Positions 1-13,199 of a DNA stretch of 64,000 nt are shown piece by piece; the stretch's first letter is position 1, and the number at the start of each line of letters is the position of its first letter. This DNA comes from Protopterus annectens (taxonomy: Eukaryota > Chordata > Ceratodontiformes > Protopteridae), in the NCBI RefSeq assembly GCF_019279795.1, contig NC_056730.1, positions 609,597,041 to 609,661,040 of the forward strand, given 5' to 3'. The translations under genes and the position numbers were made by a program. The notes beneath the pieces were generated by a model. That model did not search any database, was not told the origin of the DNA, and saw nothing but the letters and a program-made list of their open reading frames with translations.

Positions 1-2314
1 GTTACAGCTTTCAAGGCTGTAAAACACTTCATGTTTCAACACATTTTTTTCAATATCTAGTAGTACATCAGGACCATGTAGTACAAAGAATTATGAAAAT
101 GTCTATTTTGATCATAACTAACTAATGATGTATTCTTGACATGGATCTCAAGATTCACCTGTCATGCTTTCATTAATCTGCTCTTGAGGTGAATTTCTTG
201 ATATATATGCTCAAACATGTCACGGTATCATTATGATCAGAGAACTGCTCATAATCATCTATAGTATTCATGTTTTTACTTCACTGAAGTACATAACAAG
301 ATACCTTTGTCCATGCTCCATACACACATACATACATACAACCCCCCACACACACACACATCCATTTCTTTTTCAAAATATAGTAGCTAATAAATGAATC
401 CTGTTATCCTGTTAAAACATGTTGAGTGGTTGAGTGCTGTTAGCCTTGTTTGAACGGTAGAACGGTTCAGTTTTTAAGAACAAGGGATTGTGATACCTAC
501 AAAATAGTCTTCTTATAAATATACTGCAAAGGAATTTTATTTTTTATGTTTGATATATATAATCTGGTAAATAACACATTTGCAAAAATACAGTTCATTG
601 CTTCTTAAAATTGTTTGAGTTCCGTTTTTTGGTGCAGCAGGAAAATAGCAAACATGTTGCATATATAAGGTTAGAATAAGATTTATGTTATTTATGTTTG
701 TTTACTGGGGCAGTGCACTGATCAAAACTGACCGTTTATTGTCACAGCCTAGCTGAAATATTTTAACATTTAAAACATAGAAAATAAGAGTGATCATATA
801 ACATCCATATTAAAAGCTGCAAATAGTAGAATGTTAGATAATATAAACCCTATGATGAAAACCAAACAATGAGAATGAGATATCTTTTGTTTTAATAAAA
901 GAATATGCGGTGGACATTGCACATTGAAGTTTAAGTAGACATTGTAATATATTAACTATGGATTCCATGACTGGACCATCTATGTCATGTTTGCTATTAA
1001 CTGAATGGACCATTCATGTTATTAATTGTGAATTTTTTTATCTCATTAAGTACTTTAGCTCAATGGTATCCTTCTGACTCTGATAATTTTTAACCCACTG
1101 CCACTGGAAGCCAAAGGGGAACATTTGAATTTCACTTAAAATGTTTATGAAAAATGTAATGTCAATGTAAAATGTAACTGAAACAAATAAAGGGTTCTCT
1201 ATATTCTAAGTCCTAGTGGGATACTTACTAAGTATAATCTAGAAATAGTGCAAACAAGGCACTGGATCTATTGACTATAGAAAATAAAACAAGCAGCCTG
1301 AAAAGCTTACAAAACCCCTGCAGTTTTCTATCTTAATGGCAATAATCCAAATGTACTACTCTGCATTTTCAATCAGTTTTTTTTCTTGTTCCTTCAAGCT
1401 CATTTCATTTCCAACCTTTACACTGATTTGCCACATATTGAAATAAAATATAGCACTTACACAATATCAGAAAACTATGCTATTGCTAAAACATTTTAAA
1501 ATCACCTGTGACCTTGTTTACAAAACTTGCATTAACAAGTTCAGAAATCAAACTCCTATGAAAACTGTCTTTTTAATCTCACCAAAATATTCAAAAGTAT
1601 TCTAATTAATATTGTGCATCTTGCTGTCCAAGTGTATATGAAAAATACCAGTTAGATTTGAAGTTAATCAAGATGGGTACATCCAAGTACCATAATTCTA
1701 TCACACCACAATTTTTACAGTGGTGTCCTACCTGGCTCATGACTGAAGCAGAAACAAATTACAAATGAGTGTCAGTTCTGTCAACTATCCCTATTCTGGA
1801 GGATCATTCCTATTTTCAGGTCTGACTTAGAATGTCCCTATTTTGGATGCATGTCCCTATATTTAGGCTTGCTTTATCCCTTCTCACTTCCCCATATCAC
1901 ATGTGATTTTTGAAGCTGTCTAGAACACAGAAAACTGTATTACATGACCAACTTACTAGTGGCAACAGTAATTTAAAGAAAGAGGACATATCTTACACTT
2001 GTTTTTTCTTATAGAAAAATAGCTTATGTGGTAGAACGTTGCAGTTCTGTGTGGTATTCATACAGCTGAACTGTGTTTGCTCATAGTATTAATCCATGAA
2101 GAGTGGTGCTAAGTTGTTATGCAAATAAGGTCAGTGGAGGTCATTCATGCTGACTACAGAAATGTGTAGGTGTTTTGATAAACATGCCTACCTACAGCAC
2201 AAGTGTGAAGTACACTGTAGACATTGGTGTATTACTACGATTCACAGAGAAAAATGTAAAAAGGCCTTATTTCCATACAAAATGCTTAATGGACCCTGAA
2301 CTTACATGACTTTT
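1..2314. other. Unassigned AT-rich sequence
   Basis: No gene, repeat family or RNA gene recognised. A small (CATA)n/(CA)n patch lies at 322-360. If the upstream IL12B intron is as long as it appears, this is intronic. Confidence 0.5.
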
Positions 2315-2554
2315 ATTTAACATTTCTTGACTGGGAAAGTCATACTGAGACAGAGCCCATTTTCAGCAGAGACCCAGGGAGAAAGGCTCTAGATGCATGT
2401 TTTTGGAATGTGGGAGGAAACTGGAGCACCTAGAGGAAACTCAACATAGGGAGGACATGCATATTCTGCACAGAAAGTACCTCACCTGAGAATCAAACTG
2501 GAGAACCTCTTGCTGTGAGGTAACAATGCTAACCGCTGTACCACTGTGCTGCCC
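2315..2554 (-). mobile_element. tRNA-headed SINE of fish/amphibian type, nearly complete
   Basis: Read on the - strand, 2554 to about 2482 is a tRNA-like head (GGGCAGCACAGTGGTACAGC with a TTAGCA A-box context and a degenerate B box near GTTTGATTCTC). A body follows with GAGCACC/CCAGTTTCCTCC segments and a tail around 2340-2395 (complement of GAGCCCATTTTCAGCAGAG). This head, ending in GCTGCC on one side, is familiar from SINEs of fishes and other non-amniotes. Partial copies of the tail recur at 49643-49705 and, weaker, at 20205-20290. The exact family name is not assigned. Confidence 0.7.
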
Positions 2555-2980
2555 AAAGTTATTTAAGAGCACTATATTAACTGGCGATTACTTGAGTTAG
2601 GCAGCAAATTAATTAGAAAACCACACATTTTTACAGGAAGAAAAAAAAATAAAAGAAACATGAGAAATCAATATGGAACAATTCAAAATGAGGTGATTTC
2701 ACTTCAGGAAATGTTCATACTTTGGGCATATTGTTACTATACTGTAAAGCTGTCATTTGTAAATGGAAAATTATTACAGCAACAAGTGAAACTAATTAGA
2801 GATCGCTGAGAAATTAATTTACTTTGGTGTCTTTTAGTGATTGTGCAAACATGGTAGAAGTACTAAAGTGGCAAGAATGTTTTGTTGGCTGCACATGTTG
2901 TGTCTTTACTGGGAGATACTTAGCCACTGCACATGGCAACCTTGTGTAGGGGCTATTGAAAGGAGGAATATTTTAACAAA

Positions 2981-3154
2981 CTGCTTTCTTCACTTGGCTG
3001 GGCTCTGCATGTGTATATAATGGGGGCTGTATCACATAACTTTTATCTGAGGATGGCAGGTGTTGTTTGACTGCTTTCTTCACTTGGCTGGACTCTTCAT
3101 GTGTAACTAATTATTGGAGTTGTGTCACATATGCCTTTTGTTCACAGTATGGCA
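2981..3154. repeat. Two-copy degenerate direct repeat, about 88 bp offset
   Basis: ACTGCTTTCTTCACTTGGCT occurs at about 2981 and again at about 3069, each followed by a similar 55-60 bases (GGCTCTGCATGTGTA versus GGACTCTTCATGTGTA, then a GTATCACAT/GTGTCACAT segment). It looks like a local tandem duplication. No function is evident. Confidence 0.7.
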
Positions 3155-3159
3155 AGTTT

Positions 3160-4510
3160 GTGGAATGCAAAGTAGATATAATAGGTGCTGCTCCATTTTT
3201 TTTAAATGAATGTGCAGATGATGCAAACATTTGACTATGAATCTCAAGTAGGCTTCAGTAGTGTACGCCACTTTACACAATTTCTCAATTATATCTCATT
3301 GTAATCCATTTGCTTACACTAATTCACAGGCATTGCCTGCTAATGTAGATGGCCTCTATGAATTGTTGCCTAGGTACACTTATTCTAGTAAATCACAGAC
3401 ACCCATAACACCTTTATGCAATGACTAGGAATACCAGCCGCTATTCATTAAGGTCTACAGATTTTATACTGTCTCTTTGATAATGCATCTATATTTTTCT
3501 ATAGGTTTTTGTCACTCTGTTTTTTTAATCTTTGTTTTTTTAAACATGTGTTTCTAAATAGTACCCCATATTCCTACTGTAAGTGGAAGATTTATATGGC
3601 ATTTGGTGTTCAAATTTTATGCTAATTAGATGTCCAGATTTTTACCTGGATGTTCTTAGTTTTCATAGGACCTTTGTTTTTATTTTCAATGTCTGTATGT
3701 TGAGAGGTGTGGCGAACACTTGATGTTGAAAACTGTAAAAGCTAAGAAAAGGAACATATTTTTAGAACAAATGTCAAAAAGGAAGCCCACTGTTATCATT
3801 TAAATAGAAACACTGTCAAGAAAGAAAAAGCCAATGAAATGACATCTTAGTGGGATAGAGGAAATACTTCTTCTGCTGGATAAATATCATATAATGTCTT
3901 TTAGAACCTATGACTTCTAGATTTATGTTAACCCGCAATGGTTGTTAGAGAATGACTTCTATTTGTGGATGCCTTGTAATAAGACCATGTAGTGTATTCT
4001 TCACCCCTATGTATCCATCCATTCATGTTGATTTACATGGTTACATAAAAAGAAAAAAGCACTTACCTCACCTTCATTCATATTGTGTAGACATATACAA
4101 ACATGGACTCATACATAAACAGCTAGTGAGACATTCAAAATGTTCTGTCATTTTGTCATTCGTAAACCATAAACCTCATATACATTCATGCGTTAATAAA
4201 CTCCACCTCATTTATTCTTGGAATGAGATGCAGGGCTCTGAAATTTATTGTTTATGTTTTGTTTTTTTAAGTTGCATCTTTTCTCACAATTAGCTTCATT
4301 TATATAAAAGCTTCATTTATAGATTTCAGATTTCTATTTAAATGTTGTCACTATATTTCAATACAGGTGTTTGTTTATGCCATACATTGGAAACAATGTT
4401 CTGAAAATATCAGAAATGTAGTCTATAGATCAATTTTGTTTGCTAAGTACAAAATCGTTAATATACCCTTGAGAAAGCAACCACAGCAGTAACAATAAAA
4501 TGTTTTTTGA
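3160..4510. other. Unassigned AT-rich sequence
   Basis: No recognisable element. A 113-codon open frame at 3952-4293 on the + strand has no domain, no coding bias and a composition typical of random AT-rich DNA, so I do not treat it as a gene. Confidence 0.5.
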
Positions 4511-4512
4511 TG

Positions 4513-4556
4513 GTTAAGCACTTTTGTCTTACACAAAACGTATTGAGTTCTTCAGA
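4513..4556 (-). ncRNA. Hammerhead-ribozyme-like motif at PLE 3' end (decayed)
   Basis: On the - strand the segment reads CTGAAGA (core CUGANGA, 4555-4549) and, after about 20 nt, GACAAAAGTGCTTAAC. Hammerhead ribozymes are known in Penelope-like elements. The second core box should be GAAA; GACAAAA is what CpG deamination of GACGAAA would give. Related motifs occur at 52358-52430 and 56315-56358. Stem I/III pairing was not verified and activity is not claimed. Confidence 0.4.
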
Positions 4557-5905
4557 ATCATGTTAACTGTTCTGTTACCAAGCTGTTATGTAACATGACC
4601 TACTTCATTATGTGACTACTGAACAAACCACACAGGGCATTTAAAAGTACATAAGCAAGGAAAAAAAGGATAAAAATGCATTAGATGAAAAATAATAAAC
4701 ATATTGACAGAAAATACTAAGTGACATAGTCATATATAATATCACTGCACTAAAAAATTAAGATAAAAATATAAAAGAATATATTTAAAACTGAGTTCAA
4801 AAAAACTGCAATCTGGTAGCCTTCTTTTTCAAATAACACAGAAAAGAAACATTCTTATTGATAACTAGAGGGCAACAGGCATGTAGTTTCAGTTGCAATA
4901 AAAGTTCTTTAACTTCTATTACCTTCTTCCAGAGAACCTCTCTTGATTTTGGGGCTATTCTTTTAAAAATAATAAAATTAAACTTTTTGAAATCAGTGCA
5001 GTCAACAGAGTGTTTGTATAAGGTGCCCTTTCATATTTTCTTTTTATACCATATATTTGTTCAATTACACCTTCCTGTAATGTCCTGACTCTCTTACTAT
5101 GTAAAAGGCCAAATGAGTGGCATAAAGCTGCATATACCACTCTCTTTGAACTTAACCAGAACGCATTCTAATTTAATGCTGTCACCCAGTATAATATAGC
5201 TGCAGATATTGCAGCCATTGCATTTAACTGCCCCCTTAATATTTGCCCTCTCCTGACATTAAGTCTTACTGTACTGGGAAATGATTTACTCAAACTGCTG
5301 TCTACTTTAAACATTTCACAATTCTTCCTTATATGTGTAACAACCTCACTATTGTTTGAAAAGGTGGTAATAAAAATACTGCAATATCTATTGTTGTCAC
5401 CACTGTATTAATGTCGTCATTGTCTCCTAGAATGGACTTATAAATGCCTTTATTATACTTGCCAAGCACTTCATCTCAAATCTTTTCCATGAATGACTTG
5501 GGGTAAGCTCTGTCCATAAACATTTGCTTCAAATTAGAAATTTCCTGAAGCAATATATTTTCATCTGAAAGCATTTGCTTCATCCTAACAAACTGGCTGT
5601 TAACTATACTCTTTTTTGTTGTAAATGGTAGCAGCTATTAAAGAATAAAAATATGTTAGAATAAGTGGTTTTTTCAGGAAATTAAGAAGGAGAATTTAAT
5701 GTTACTTTTCATAAGCTTACATCCAAAAACTCTAAGTAGTCTGCATTAATATTGTAAGTGAAAGTTAAGAAGGGTGTAGAGCTATTAAGAAAATATATAA
5801 ATTCTTTTAAGTCAGTTTCAGTCACAGACCAAAACAAGCAGATACCATCAGAGTTATGCCTATAAAATTGATTCTGAGTATGGTAACTTTGTTTTTTCAG
5901 CACAC
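4513..5905 (-). mobile_element. Penelope-like retroelement (PLE), 5'-truncated relic
   Basis: Three broken frames on the - strand follow PLE order. The 5905-5709 frame has the RT segment (ICLFWSVTETDLKEFIYFLN, then FTYNINADYLEFLDVSL), matching the PLE DDIFLIWTG...FLN...FLD region with the DD lost. About 5590-5450 gives MKQMLSDEN...RAYPKSF, the PLE RT thumb/linker. About 5390-4955 has RRGQILRG and then KRVVYAALCHSFG...TLQEGVIEQIYGIK, a decayed GIY-YIG endonuclease domain. PLEs encode one RT plus GIY-YIG polypeptide. Frameshifts and stops make this non-functional. The 3' end coincides with the hammerhead-like motif at 4513-4556. Confidence 0.75.
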
Positions 5906-6189
5906 CTGGAGTGGGTTTCTGTGGATTATGATTTGTTTGCTCAGTATTTTATTCACAGTTAGCACATATTAAACACTTGTCAGGCTCATAGTAAATTTTA
6001 AAACAGTATGATGCTTTGGCTACTGCAGTTTTCAATGTTTTTAGTGTTGTGATTATTAACAATGAACTGATTTTTTAATTAAGCATTAATAACTTTATAT
6101 GACCAATTTATATGTCCCTGAATCATAATGACAAGATCTTGATAATTTATAGAGCTACTGAGGTTGACACTTAGAGAATTAATTAGCTG

Positions 6190-6410
6190 ACTATGAACCA
6201 ACTGGATTTATTTATTCCCACTTGCTCCATGTTCTTACTTTAAAGGGTTGTGGTCTTTAACCATGGTGAACTTTCTGCCGTACAGGTAAAGTTGTAGATT
6301 TTCTAAAGCCCAAAGTATGCCCAAACACTTCTTCTCTATAGCTGTACTGAATTTCTCCCTGGGTTAAAGTCAACAGCTTAAATACACAATAGGGTGATCA
6401 TCATTTGTTA
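6190..6410 (-). mobile_element. Ty3/Gypsy RNase H fragment
   Basis: Translation of the - strand from about 6405 gives NDDHPIVYLSC...REKFSTAIEKKCLGILWALE followed by NLQLYLYGRKFTMVKDHNPLK. This is the conserved Gypsy RNase H junction (YxSxxLxxxExxYxxxExExLAIVWAL, then TDHxPL). Only this domain is recognisable. It lies between PLE and L1-like relics. Confidence 0.75.
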
Positions 6411-6559
6411 ATCCTGGCATAATAAGGTTCAATCTTTTTTGCAAGAATAGAAATAAACATTTTATAATCGACATTTAATATTAAATAGGGTGGTAAGAAG
6501 AGTGTAAATTAGAATCTTTATTTGACTTCAAGCTAGAAGATATCAGGGAATATTTCTGG

Positions 6560-7885
6560 GGAGTTGACATATGTTTAACTTGTTCAAAAACTTTTAGTAG
6601 GATATTAAAAATATTCTCGGGCAATAATCTGTATAGTTACCGGGATCATGCCATCAAGATCAGGGGCTTTCTTTGGTTTAAGATTATTAATTTGATCTTT
6701 TAACTCTTTAAAAGGGAATGACTTATTAATTTTGGATCTTTGTTCTTTGGTTAATTTAAACCTTATATTGTCTTTCAAAAAGTCATCAGTTATATTGTTG
6801 ATTTCTAAGTCTGTCTCTTTGTTATTCATTTCTTCATAATATTTCCTAAAGTATTCTAGTATGTCTTTTAAATCAGTCACTTTTTTATTTTAATCACCTT
6901 GTTTGGAAATTATTTCTATAATATGATTAGTATTTTTTGTTCTTAGATCTAAGACATCAACTCCTTATCCCACTGTTTTTACATATGTACCAATTTTTAA
7001 TTCTTCCATACAGATAAGCTTTTAAAGAATCCCAGAGAATTACTTCGTAAACTTCTCCATTATTGTTAACTTTAGTGTATTGATCTATTTCTTTTAGACA
7101 CTATTTCTTAAAGTCTTTTAATTTTACTGTATAAGCAGGGATTCTTTGATAGTAAATCAAATTACTTGGCTTAAATGCTAACATAAATGCAATAGCATTG
7201 TGGTCAGATAAAGGACATGAAGATAGCACTACATCTTCAATTTTAGTAAATAAACTACTAGAAGTAAAAACGTTATCAATCCTTATCTGGGTGCCAAATC
7301 TATAAGAATAATGTGTAAAGTTAAGCGAGTTAGTCAATTTAATATCACAGGTATCTCTCAAATGTTAAGAATAATATGATCTTACTAGTAAGCTACTGAG
7401 GATTGCTTAAGAACCTTATCAGTAGATGTGCCTTTACTAGAAAGAATACAGTTAAAATCTCCTCCAATAATTAATTCAACTTTTGCATTTAAGGTTATAA
7501 TGTCCAAATATTTCTTAGCATCATTGTCTCCAATTCCAGGTATCCAGTAAGAATTCATAAAAGTATACTTTTTTGTCAATTTTTACTACTGTTAAACCCA
7601 AAATGCCATTTTATATGAATAGGTACATTCTATTTTAGACACAGGTAATGAATATATCCAAAGAATAAGAGTGCCTTGCATTTTTTATTTAAAATGAGAG
7701 CTCACAAGAGTTGAATAATATTTTAACAACAATCTATCTAAATCTTCATATAACAAATGTGTTTCTTGTATGAAAATTATGTGAGCTTTATGCAGTTTTA
7801 AATATTTATTTAAGCTACACCTCTTCAATAGATTATTAGGTCCATTGATGTTTAATGAGAGACAACTATATGGTGACATTCATAA
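6560..7885 (-). mobile_element. L1-like LINE ORF2 relic (endonuclease and start of RT)
   Basis: Broken - strand frames in the right order. At 7879-7685 is the AP-endonuclease N-terminus (SLNINGPNNLLKR..., IIFIQETHL). At 7579-7385 is the middle (IIGGDFNCIL). At 7361-7101 is the endonuclease C-terminus (IRIDNVFTS...SDHNAIAFML). At 6880-6605 is the linker into RT (FPFKELKDQINNLKPKKAPDLDGM). Key QETH, GDFN and SDH motifs are visible. Stops separate all pieces, so it is dead. Confidence 0.8.
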
Positions 7886-8034
7886 TAACATGCAAATGCA
7901 CTGATTTAAGATGATTTAGCTTAAAACATAATAGCCAAGTACTAATAATTGTTGTTATGGACAGATACAAAAAAAATTCAAACTTATATACATTCAAACT
8001 TCCCATCATGGAATGAAAACGCCCTGATTTGATG

Positions 8035-8356
8035 ATACCAGCCACCGAAATTAACTTCAGTGAACCCCGGAAATTTTCCAATAGTTTTGAAACACTAGCC
8101 CACTAAACATCTGGAACACAAAAAGCACTAAATCACATACACCCAAGTGGGGGTCTTTGCCCCCCACACCTCCCCTAACTATATATATCAACTCCAAGAT
8201 CACACTACAGGGGTGAAAAGGGCAAAGTTGAGATGATGGCCAAGTGTTTACAAACCGTGGGAAAAATTCCACGGTTTACTGAAGTTAATTTCAGTGGCTG
8301 GTGAGTGATAAAGACGTATTCACTGAATACACCTTTTGCTGAAGTAATATAGACCC
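8035..8356 (-). mobile_element. Palindromic-arm MITE copy A
   Basis: The core is on the - strand at about 8226-8141 (TGTAGTGTGATCTTGGAGTT, then GATATATA and a GGGGAGGTGTGGGGGGC run). Around it is an inverted repeat: 8038-8080 (CAGCCACCGAAATTAACTTC) pairs with 8254-8302. The right arm also holds a small hairpin GTATTC/GAATAC. The right tip AATATAGACCC ends at 8356; the matching left tip is not preserved, so the left boundary is approximate. The element is AT-rich with no coding capacity. Confidence 0.65.
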
Positions 8357-8389
8357 ATATAATATATTTACATGGATTTGCATACATAG

Positions 8390-11300
8390 TACTGTGTGTA
8401 TGTGTTTGTAAATTATGAGTAGATGCTTGATATGCATGTATATTAACAGTTAAGATAGTGAATATGTTCTATGTATCTATGCATGCGAGTAAATATACAA
8501 ATGAGTGAGTATTTTTTAAGTGAATGTTTGTTTATGATATGAATGCATGTATGTTGCTATCAATACCTCTGTTACTTGGAATATACATTTGATATCTAAC
8601 TTCTGTATTGGAAGCATTATTTTATGATTATAATTTAAGAATCATGTACTTAGAAATTTACTTACAGTATTTTTCATTGCCATATTCTGAAACCTGCATA
8701 TCAAGTTTTTGCATTCATCATACCAATGGAAGATGAAAAATGCCTGAAATGATTTAAAAGTCAATTTAGTATAAAATAAAATTACATATTTCACTAAAAA
8801 AATGCAGAAAATTTTGAAAAGTTAAATTTGCTCATTAATATTATTTCCAATAATTAGCAAAGTAACTTAGAGTAATTAAGGCACAGATTTTGAGCAGAGT
8901 GAGGTGTTTTAAGCATCTTCTCATATAGCAAATAAGACAAAAGCTTATATTAAAGTATATTTACAGCAATGTATATAAATCCTATAATATGCAAATTAAT
9001 ACCTATATAGATGTCAAATAAATATATTTCTCTCAGAGCAAGTTTATAATCAATGTTAATAGTTTCCAGTCACATGTCTGTAAACATCATTTTATATAAA
9101 AACAATTTTATAGCAACCACTGTACAGAGGTATGAAACATATGTTATCCCATATAAGATATGCTGGGTTTTTGCATGCTTTTTTTCTTTTGTATTTTAGT
9201 AATTAAGTGTTCCCTGTGATTAACCTTAAGTTTTGTTGCATTGCACAGCTCTTTTGGGCATCACATCAGGTGTTAGATTTCACAATTGTATTTCAAGGAA
9301 AGCATTGGGACAATTGTATACTGAAGTAATATGACAAGGTTATGGGGGTATTTAGTTTTTGTAGGCACTTGCTTATACCTTGTCTAAATCCATTTGTAGA
9401 CCCCTCATGTATGAATAGACAAGTGTGGTCTGTGCTAATATGTATTTCAATATGAGTGTGTTTTTACATCTGGATGTCCTTATGTATATAGAATTGAAAT
9501 GTAGCATTTACTTAAAGTATGGATACTTAATCTGTATCTTACCAACTTTTAGATGATTAATAACTCTCCATAACAATATTCTAATACACTGCCAGATGTT
9601 ATGCATGGCACGTCATTCTTTGTTTATTATGTAGGCAGCTTCATTCATGCTATGCATTTGTAAGTATTCTGTATTCTACCAACAGTCTTGATGCTTAACT
9701 ACCTCTTTGCATTTTATCTCAAGTCTTCCATTATCTGTGGATCATCCATGCTCTATGTGTTTGTTATATTTTTTATGAGATCAAACATTTAGGTGTGCCA
9801 CTGTCTGCTGCAAGAAGCAGATTAGTTATTTTACTTATTAGATCTTATTTAATGAAATTATATATTCTTATGAAGAATCTGTATTCTGAGGGAGCCCAGG
9901 TAGAAAATACCAGATAGCCCTTGAACAATGCAAAAGTTAGAAAATGTCAGAAATATAAGACATAGCTTGTTAAGAAGTTAATGGTTTAAACTTGCATAAA
10001 TGAAATGTGGATATGAAACAATATATTAGGTCAGTGACAATAATGGATCAGTTAAGTAAAGTAACCTTTTAAACTATCAGGATTCACAATGCCAGGTCCT
10101 AAAATGTTTAGAGTGAATAATCAAAAATCTAGTCTGACCGTATGTAAATATTTGTGTGTATAACAGGTAGCATGTTATATAAACAGAGAAACTGTAGTGT
10201 AAATTCTATTACTGTAAGAGGTATTTCTTTGTTTATCAGAAGCATTTAGCATAGTATTAACTGTCTAATTCATTATTATTGAAGTTATATTATCTTTTTC
10301 AGCTTCTTTTGTGACATATTAAAACCAGTAATATTGTTTTAAACAAGCATTTTCATCACTATAAATGACATATTCCTCTGTACTGTGATAATCTGCTGCA
10401 TACGTATATTATATTTACACAGTGCTTATATAAAGGATACAACTTTCACGTAGGATAACCACAAGATGACACTAAACAGAGATTAGTACCAGGTGTCTTT
10501 AAGTCTGCAGATGTCTTCTTTTTTTTCTTCCCACTGCATTTTTCTTTCCTTTTCTTCTTTTCATTATTCCACTTTTTAAAAGATAACAAGCATAAGAACT
10601 GCATGTATATGTTTTAAAATTAACTAGATTAATTTTAAATGTTATATTTTTGTGTTTCTTTTGCTCATTTTAACATTCTAAAAGTTCACTTCCTGTAAAT
10701 GAGGCTTAAAGTTCAAAATGCATTTCCTGCAGCACAGGCAGCATAGACATGGATTCTAGACTGTTACAAGTTGAAAAACAGCTCAAGGTATGTGAAAAAC
10801 AAGCATTCTAAAGCAGTTTAACTAACAGTAGGTGGGAAAAGGGACTGAAAACAAGCAGTTACTGTAAAAAAAAACAATCAATATAATCTCTAATTCTTTG
10901 AATAAGAGCTCAAGTAATGAACAAACACCACTTGTTAAAAGAAAGTGAAGTAATGTATATAAATGATTTTCATGCAGCCAAAACCACTCAGCACAACACC
11001 CACTGCACATAGATTAAGCTTATCACATGCAACCACATCCACCAGATAGAATAACCAAAAATAAAAAAAAATAGATTACTTGAAATTATTTAGAGAAAGT
11101 ATATATAAATTAAACGGATTAGTTAAACATGTTAATATACCCACCACACATGCACACTTCTTTCGATGTTAGAAAATAATGTTTGAGAAGATTTAAATAA
11201 AATAATAGAGACTTATAAGTAATAGTAATATTAATATATATGCACATACTATCTCAAATAGTGTAAATACATGCACACATACACCACATACACACTACTC

Positions 11301-11890
11301 TCTATGTATGTCACTTCTTTAAGGAAGTGACTACAGTATTACAAACTTAGAACTAATTTTCCCATTAATCTTGTAGAGGCACCAAGGCTGTATACAAAAT
11401 TATACAATTGTTGTCAGGAACACCTTTGTTAAGGAAGTTGCTATGTAGTAGCATAGAATATGACAGAATGATTGACAAGCATTTAAATACTGGTTATTTA
11501 GTTTAGAAATAGTTTTAGTCATAAGCATTTTAGAATAGACAGTATATTAAGGTATTTAGAAGACAGTTTTGCAGGATATGGAATTTAAAAGAAAGAAGAG
11601 GAAGAATGCCATCTTGATCTCAAGTTTATCAAATTTAATAGAAAACTCCTGGATACTCCATTATAGACTGTAGTTCCTTTTTCAATGAGTTGTCTTGAGA
11701 GTTCACTTTTGAGTGGTTGATTCTGTCACAACAGTCAATGACAAGAAAAAAATCAAAGAAAAGCCATAAAAACGTGATTTTTCTTTTAAATAGTTGTCTA
11801 CATTTGTATAAAAGACTCAAAATGTATAAGAAAATACATTTGTGTTAAGTTTGTATAATAAAATCATGTCAGAAAAAAAGAAAATAAAGC
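8390..11890. other. Unassigned AT-rich sequence
   Basis: About 3.5 kb with no recognised repeat, exon or RNA gene. It contains AT-rich runs, short homopolymers and a pyrimidine-rich patch at 10518-10580. Confidence 0.4.
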
Positions 11891-13190
11891 AGAGCTAAGA
11901 CTTTGTGCTGTTAGCAGTTTAAAATTTTGGCCATGCCCTGATATACCTCTTACTTAAGGAACTTGGGGTACTAAAAAGTCTCACCATGTCCATAGCTACC
12001 CTCAGAAACACTTCCTTAATAACAAACAAAGGCATCAAATCAACTTTGGCTTGCCAATATTTTGAAATTGCTCACATGTCTTGTAGTAACATTTTATATT
12101 GTTTCCAATACCTGGCCAATAAAAAAATCATGTAAGCTGTCCTTTTCCACACTTTAGACCTGCAAAATGAATATTATGTACTATGTACATAAGTACTTAC
12201 TGATACACACTAATGCACTATGTACAGAAATACCTGTTAATACATCCCGGATGCTGCCAACTACTGTATTACTTCTTGCTTTAGCCCTTCTTAATGGCCC
12301 ATTCCCCATACAACAATCTGTTTTCCCAGTATATGGACTCCGTCTGCTCTAGAGGATCATAAGCCTTCCTGGCTAACTCTATCAACTCCAGTAAAGTAGG
12401 GTCTGAATGCTGAGCCCGCCTCCGGTCTTTCTTGAGAATCTTCTTAGATCTTCTTCTAAAGGAAGTCTGGTACCTTCTGCTAGTGATTTCTCAAATTCCA
12501 GTTGACTACTGCCACCTACCTCTAACCTTGAATTAACCCCTTTCAAGAGAATTTCAGAAACTTTCAGCTGTTGTAGCTCAGTTCCTGGTTCACTGCTACT
12601 GACTAACTTCTCCTCTGAAGTAGATACATCACTAGCCTGGTTGATGGTGTGGGCTCTGGCTGGGTTATACCAGCATGTTTGCCTGCATACCTTGCCCCAA
12701 GTAACTACTTACACATAAGGTATGGCATTGTCAAAAATCATTCTGTATTAGGATATAACAAGGATATCCTCAAACACAGTCATCTACTTGCTCTCTTGAC
12801 CCCTTTTCTAAGATCCTAAATGGTGTGGAATGTCAAGACAAGTATTTTTTTCCATAAGTTTAACAGTGGTTGTGTCTGAGAATGTGTCTATCTTGACAAT
12901 GGTCTCCTTTCCCTCTTTCATGGTTGAATATAATTTATGTAGTTGTTTCATGTAGATGCTGTCTCCAGACAACCAGTGCTTCCTGTTTGTGAGTCATTTG
13001 TTACCTCAGTGGACAGTGACACTTCATATGCCCCATTTGGTTAAAATTAAAACATCACCCCCCCCAAAGCTAGGCATGTACCAGAACCAATGGCTTACCC
13101 CTTTACCTATAAATCTTGCTGTGATGGTTCAGATTGAATCTATGGGTTCGTTGATACCCATGTGCATGCAGTTAAAACCTGTTAGCTAAA
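11890..13190 (-). mobile_element. Ty3/Gypsy LTR-retrotransposon relic (protease region, RT lost, integrase zinc domain)
   Basis: On the - strand, the 12790-12690 region reads IFDNAIPYV plus G-S-D-L-G, resembling the loop after a retroviral-type protease (LxGxDL). The 12480-12380 region gives EEDLRRFSRK, like the REDLRRxQEADP spacer before integrase. About 12135-12055 gives FYWPGIGNN...YYKTCEQ, an integrase H2C2 segment (FYWPGI...C..C). About 12030-11960 continues RVAMDM, matching PFxRVAMDLVGP. RT and RNase H are missing between, so it is internally deleted. LTRs were not found. Confidence 0.6.
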
Positions 13191-13199
13191 GGCCCTCCT

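Noticed and set aside
3952-4293. 113-codon + strand open frame as an IL12B exon or gene
   Set aside because: No p40-like residues, no splice-site context, random-looking composition.
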